In this document: positions 5,222 to 8,168 of the stretch, one piece after another
How the letters are laid out: every line of letters begins with the position of its first letter
Position numbering within the stretch: position 1 is the first letter of the stretch
Source: an uncultured Actinomycetospora sp.
Lineage (GTDB): Bacteria > Actinomycetota > Actinomycetes > Mycobacteriales > Pseudonocardiaceae
NCBI GenBank assembly: GCA_902805495.1
Contig: CADCTH010000611.1
Span: 1-8,168 of the forward strand
DNA length: 8,168 bases
Direction: 5' to 3'
Program-made: the position numbers and the translations under genes
Notes under the pieces: model-generated
What the model was told of the DNA's origin: nothing
Databases searched by the model: none
The model's input: the letters and a program-made list of their open reading frames with translations, nothing else

Positions 5222-7606
5222 GTGGCGGACGAGGTCCGGTGGCTGGAGACGGTGGGGTCCGGCGACGTCGAGGAGGTGGGCGGCAAGAACGCCTCGCTCG
5301 GCGAGATGATCGCCAACCTCGTCGGTCAGGGCATCCGGGTGCCGGGCGGGTTCGCGACGACGGCGGCGGCGTTCCGCGCGTTCGTCGAGGCCAACGGGCT
5401 GGACGCGGAGATCCGCCGGATCCTGGGGGAGCTGGCCGACGGCGAGCGCGAGCTGGCCGCGGCGGGCAGCGAGATCCGGGGCCTGTTCGACCGCGCCGAG
5501 TTCCCGGAGTCCACCGCCGACGCGATCCGGTCGGCCTACGAGGAGCTCGGCAAGCGCTACGACACCACCGACGTCGACGTCGCGGTGCGCAGCAGCGCCA
5601 CCGCCGAGGACCTGCCCGACGCCAGCTTCGCCGGCCAGCAGGACACCTATCTCAACGTCGTCGGCGTCGACGCGCTGCTGGCCGCGTGCAAGGACTGCTA
5701 CGCGTCGCTGTTCACCGACCGCGCCATCAGCTACCGCATCGAGCAGGGCTTCGACCACCACGACGTGGCGCTCTCGATCGGCGTGCAGAAGATGGTGCGC
5801 TCCGACCTCGCGTGCGCCGGTGTCATGTTCACGATCGACACCGACACCGGCTTCCCCGACACCGCGATCGTCAACGGGGCCTGGGGCCTGGGCGAGACCG
5901 TGGTGGGCGGCGAGGTCACGCCGGACCAGTGGGCGGTCTACAAGCCGTTCCTGGAGAACGACGACCTCGTCCCCGTCCTCGGCCGCACCGTCGGCGCGAA
6001 GGAGCAGAAGCGGGTCTACACCGACGAGGGTCCCGAGCCGACCGCCAACGTCGACACCACCGACGAGGAGCGCCGCACGCTGGTCCTCGGCGACGACGAG
6101 GTCCTGGCCCTGGCCCGCTGGGGCGCGGTGATCGAGCGGCACTACGACCGCCCGATGGACGTCGAGTGGGCCAAGGACGGGCGCACCGGCGAGCTGTTCG
6201 TCGTCCAGGCCCGTCCCGAGACGGTGCAGTCGCGCGCGGGCGCCGGCACGCTCTCGACGTTCAGCCTCGACGAGACCGGCGAGCTGCTCGTCTCCGGGCT
6301 CGCGATCGGGCAGGCGGTGGCCGCCGGCGAGGTGCAGGTGATCGAGTCCGCCGAGCAGGCCGACCAGTTCGTCGACGGCCGCGTGCTGGTCACGACCATG
6401 ACCGACCCCGACTGGGTGCCGATCATGAAGCGCGCGGCCGGCATCGTCACCGACCGGGGCGGGCGCACCTCGCACGCCGCGATCGTCAGCCGCGAGCTCG
6501 GCGTCCCGGCCGTCGTGGGCACCCAGAACGCCACCGAGCTCCTCGCCGCGGGCCGCGAGGTGACGCTGTCCTGCGTCGAGGGCGACGAGGGTCATGTCTA
6601 CGACGGCATCCTCGCGTTCTCCGAGCGCGAGCTGGACCTCGAGTCGGTGCCGCAGACGACGACGCGCGTGATGATGAACATCGGCAGCCCGGCCGCGGCG
6701 ATGCAGTGGTGGCGCCTGCCCGCGCACGGCATCGGGCTCGCGCGCATGGAGTACCTGGTCAACAACGTCATCCAGGCCCACCCGCTGGCCCTGCTGCACC
6801 TCGACGACGTCGAGGACCCGGACGCGAAGGCCCAGATCGAGGAGCTGACCGCGGGCTGGGACGACAAGGGCGAGTACTTCGTCGACCACCTCTCGCGGGG
6901 CATCGCGACGATCGCGGCGTCGCAGTACCCCGAGCCGGTGGTGGTGCGGCTCTCGGACTTCAAGACCAACGAGTACGCCGGGCTCATCGGTGGGACGCAG
7001 TTCGAGCCCGACGAGGAGAACCCGATGCTGGGCTGGCGCGGGGCCTCGCGCTACTACAGCGACGACTACCGCGACGCGTTCGCGCTGGAGTGCCGGGCCC
7101 TCGAGCGCGTGCGGCTGCGGATGGGCTTCACCAACGTCATCGTCATGGTCCCGTTCTGCCGCACGCCCGAGGAGGCCGACCGCGTCCTGGAGGTCATGGC
7201 CGAGAACGGGCTGGAGCGCGGCCGCGACGACCTGCAGGTCTACGTCATGGCCGAGATCCCGTCGAACGTCCTGCAGGCCGACGAGTTCGCCGACCGGTTC
7301 GACGGCTTCTCGATCGGCTCGAACGACCTGACCCAGCTGGTGCTGGGCATCGGGCGCGACGACGACCGCCTCGCGCACCTGTTCGACGAGCGCAGCCCCG
7401 CGGTCAAGAAGATGATCACGATGCTGCTGGAGACCGCCCACGCCAAGGGGCGCTACGTCGGCATCTGCGGTCAGGGCCCGAGCGACCACCCCGACCTCGC
7501 GGAGTTCCTCGTCGAGCAGGGCATCGACTCGATGTCGCTCAACCCCGACAGCGTGCTCGAGGTCGTCGAGCGCGTCGCCCAGGCGGAGTCGCGACGGGGC
7601 GGCTGA
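5222..7606 (+). CDS. ppsA: Phosphoenolpyruvate synthase (pyruvate, water dikinase)
   Basis: A 794-residue protein, close to the 792 of E. coli PpsA. It converts pyruvate, ATP and water to phosphoenolpyruvate, AMP and phosphate, the entry to gluconeogenesis from C3 compounds, in the cytoplasm. Domains in order: an N-terminal ATP/pyruvate-binding domain (about 12-340) with VGGKNASLGEM and VRSSATAEDLPDASF (from 122); a swivelling phosphohistidine domain (about 376-450) with GGRTSHAAI, where H418 carries the phosphate; and a C-terminal PEP-binding barrel (about 470-785) with GIGLARMEYL, KTNEYAGLIGG and GICGQGPSDHP, where C749 is the proton donor. All catalytic residues are present and the frame is intact. 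The GTG start has GGGAGGG at 5212-5218, spacing a little short. CTCCC (5182-5186) could pair with GGGAG (5212-5216) and mask the site, weakly supported. A strong hairpin at 7656-7687 follows the stop. Confidence 0.95.
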   Translation: MADEVRWLETVGSGDVEEVGGKNASLGEMIANLVGQGIRVPGGFATTAAAFRAFVEANGLDAEIRRILGELADGERELAAAGSEIRGLFDRAEFPESTADAIRSAYEELGKRYDTTDVDVAVRSSATAEDLPDASFAGQQDTYLNVVGVDALLAACKDCYASLFTDRAISYRIEQGFDHHDVALSIGVQKMVRSDLACAGVMFTIDTDTGFPDTAIVNGAWGLGETVVGGEVTPDQWAVYKPFLENDDLVPVLGRTVGAKEQKRVYTDEGPEPTANVDTTDEERRTLVLGDDEVLALARWGAVIERHYDRPMDVEWAKDGRTGELFVVQARPETVQSRAGAGTLSTFSLDETGELLVSGLAIGQAVAAGEVQVIESAEQADQFVDGRVLVTTMTDPDWVPIMKRAAGIVTDRGGRTSHAAIVSRELGVPAVVGTQNATELLAAGREVTLSCVEGDEGHVYDGILAFSERELDLESVPQTTTRVMMNIGSPAAAMQWWRLPAHGIGLARMEYLVNNVIQAHPLALLHLDDVEDPDAKAQIEELTAGWDDKGEYFVDHLSRGIATIAASQYPEPVVVRLSDFKTNEYAGLIGGTQFEPDEENPMLGWRGASRYYSDDYRDAFALECRALERVRLRMGFTNVIVMVPFCRTPEEADRVLEVMAENGLERGRDDLQVYVMAEIPSNVLQADEFADRFDGFSIGSNDLTQLVLGIGRDDDRLAHLFDERSPAVKKMITMLLETAHAKGRYVGICGQGPSDHPDLAEFLVEQGIDSMSLNPDSVLEVVERVAQAESRRGG

Positions 7607-7655
7607 GTGTCAGCGAAGTGGCGTCGCAGACGTTGAGTGTCCGTATCGGTACTTC

Positions 7656-7687
7656 GATCACTCGCGCCGCGGGGGCGCGCAGTGATC
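7656..7687 (+). terminator. Hairpin terminator after ppsA
   Basis: GATCACT (7656-7662) pairs with AGTGATC (7681-7687) and CGCGCC (7663-7668) with GGCGCG (7674-7679), giving a 13-bp stem with one bulged C at 7680 and a GCGGG loop. It begins 50 bases after the ppsA stop. There is no T-run. The stem is almost symmetric, so it could work in either direction; its last four bases are shared with the next inverted repeat. Confidence 0.6.
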
Positions 7688-7743
7688 AGCAGGGCGATGC
7701 GCACGTCTGCGCGACGATCGAGGTGCCTGTCGCCCTGCTGATC
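7684..7743. repeat. Perfect 14-bp inverted repeat enclosing 32 bases
   Basis: GATCAGCAGGGCGA (7684-7697) and TCGCCCTGCTGATC (7730-7743) are exact reverse complements. The enclosed 32 bases can form a small stem of their own. The first four bases (GATC, 7684-7687) also belong to the preceding hairpin, so the two full structures cannot form together. It may be part of an RNA switch, a second terminator, or a relic of a small mobile element; no flanking target duplication was recognised. Confidence 0.65.
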
Positions 7744-7853
7744 TTCGCGTATCCAGGAGTGCCGGTTCCACGACCTGCGCGTCCGCCTGCCGTCGGCGTG
7801 ATCTCGGAGGCACCCCCCGTGCGGAGCGGGCGCCGCGGGGGCAGGGTGTCGCC

Positions 7854-8168
7854 GTGACCGCCGACGCTCCCGCCCCGTCCGTCCGCGCCATCGTCCTCGG
7901 AGGAGGTGGGCTCGCCGGGATCGCCTGGGAGGTGGGCGTCCTCGTCGGGCTCGACGAGGGCGAGGTCGACCTCGGCCTCGCCGACCGCATCGTCGGGACC
8001 TCCGCCGGCTCGGTCGTCGGCACGCTCCTGGCCACCGGCGTGGACCTCGAGGCCGTGCACGCCGAGCACCGCTCGGGCGCGGCGGCCGGCACCAGCGGCC
8101 CGCCGGCGACGCTCGACATGGAGGCCCTCGGCGCCGAGCTCGCCGCCGCGATGGACGGCGCCCGCGAC
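7854..8168 (+). CDS. Patatin-like phospholipase, N-terminal part
   Basis: The first 105 codons of a gene that runs off the window. The protein opens with IVLGGGGLAGIAWEVGVL, containing the glycine-rich oxyanion-hole motif G16-G19 of patatin-like lipases. It is followed by RIVGTSAGSVVGTLL with the nucleophile S50 in the GxSxG elbow. The second catalytic residue, an Asp in a DGG/DGA motif, would lie beyond the window. The family hydrolyses acyl esters of phospholipids or other lipids using a Ser-Asp dyad. There is no signal peptide, so it is probably cytoplasmic or membrane-associated. The GTG start at 7854 is supported by AGGG (7843-7846) seven bases upstream; the GTG at 7846 is out of frame. 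A possible stem, CCCCCG (7814-7819) with CGGGGG (7836-7841), lies immediately before the ribosome binding site. Confidence 0.88.
   Translation, partial: MTADAPAPSVRAIVLGGGGLAGIAWEVGVLVGLDEGEVDLGLADRIVGTSAGSVVGTLLATGVDLEAVHAEHRSGAAAGTSGPPATLDMEALGAELAAAMDGARD

Larger units (their letters stand above)
7607..7853. other. Structured intergenic region between ppsA and the patatin gene
   Basis: This 247-bp gap is visibly less GC-skewed than its neighbours and rich in inverted repeats. It holds hairpin 7656-7687, the 14-bp inverted repeat 7684-7697/7730-7743, a small stem GCGCA/TGCGC (7699-7703/7708-7712), and CGCAGACGT (7625-7633), complementary to ACGTCTGCG (7703-7711) in the loop of the second structure. 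The octamer TGAGTGTC occurs at 7604-7611 and 7634-7641. CGAAGT (7614-7619) is complementary to ACTTCG (7651-7656). Together these could form a folded 3' UTR, a small RNA or a leader of the patatin gene. No convincing protein-coding gene was found on either strand. Confidence 0.45.

Noticed and set aside
5048..7489. Long open frame of over 800 codons on the minus strand opposite ppsA
   Set aside because: It is antisense to a full-length, fully motif-complete ppsA. Its composition (Val, Asp, Arg, His, Glu-rich with no domain) is what antisense of GC-rich coding DNA gives.
7471..7704. Minus-strand frame starting GTG at 7704, reading MRIALLITARPRGASDRS
   Set aside because: The beginning looks protein-like, but most of the frame lies antisense to the ppsA 3' end, its start is inside an inverted repeat and there is no ribosome binding site.
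7810..7822. GCAC-CCCCC-GTGC hairpin with a C-rich loop, reminiscent of the actinobacterial 6C RNA
   Set aside because: 6C RNAs have two C-loop hairpins with at least six Cs in each loop. Only one short stem with five loop Cs is seen, and no second C-loop is nearby.
5239..7857. Plus-strand open frame of 872 codons overlapping ppsA in another frame
   Set aside because: Its Arg/Gly/Pro/Ala-rich low-complexity translation is an out-of-frame artefact of high G+C; no recognisable domain.

Overview
The window looks like chromosomal DNA from a high-G+C actinobacterium. G+C is by eye above 70 percent, GTG starts are common, and third codon positions are almost all G or C. The gene types (adenosylcobalamin-dependent ribonucleotide reductase, HipA-like kinase paired with a DUF3037 protein, PpsA-type PEP synthase, leaderless-looking starts) fit Pseudonocardiales or relatives. 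That placement is inference; no rRNA or tRNA is present to anchor it.

Layout, left to right. (1) 1-855 is the 3' end of nrdJ, closed by a strong GC hairpin at 885-929. (2) 958-2516 holds a TetR-family regulator followed by a membrane sterol desaturase/fatty acid hydroxylase family enzyme. Between them is a nearly perfect 37-bp dyad that overlaps a plausible promoter and is probably the regulator's operator. (3) 2526-3317, minus strand, is an endonuclease/exonuclease/phosphatase (EEP) family hydrolase. It converges on the desaturase gene with a 9-bp gap. (4) 3374-5112 is a compact co-directional cassette: an AbiEii-like nucleotidyltransferase, a HipA-like kinase, and a DUF3037 protein that overlaps the kinase by ATGA. 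(5) 5222-7606 is full-length phosphoenolpyruvate synthase (ppsA). (6) 7607-7853 is a 247-bp gap dense in inverted repeats, with overlapping and therefore competing hairpins. (7) 7854 to the window end is the start of a patatin-like phospholipase.

Working together: the TetR protein probably controls the lipid-modifying desaturase through the dyad. The nucleotidyltransferase, kinase and DUF3037 genes probably form one transcription unit. They combine two enzyme classes known from toxin-antitoxin and phage-defence systems, but no function can be assigned from sequence alone. PpsA is a housekeeping gluconeogenic enzyme. The most unusual signals are the three-gene cassette, the 37-bp dyad and the structured region after ppsA. 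No insertion sequence, CRISPR array, tRNA or rRNA was seen, and no stretch over 300 bases lacks a gene.
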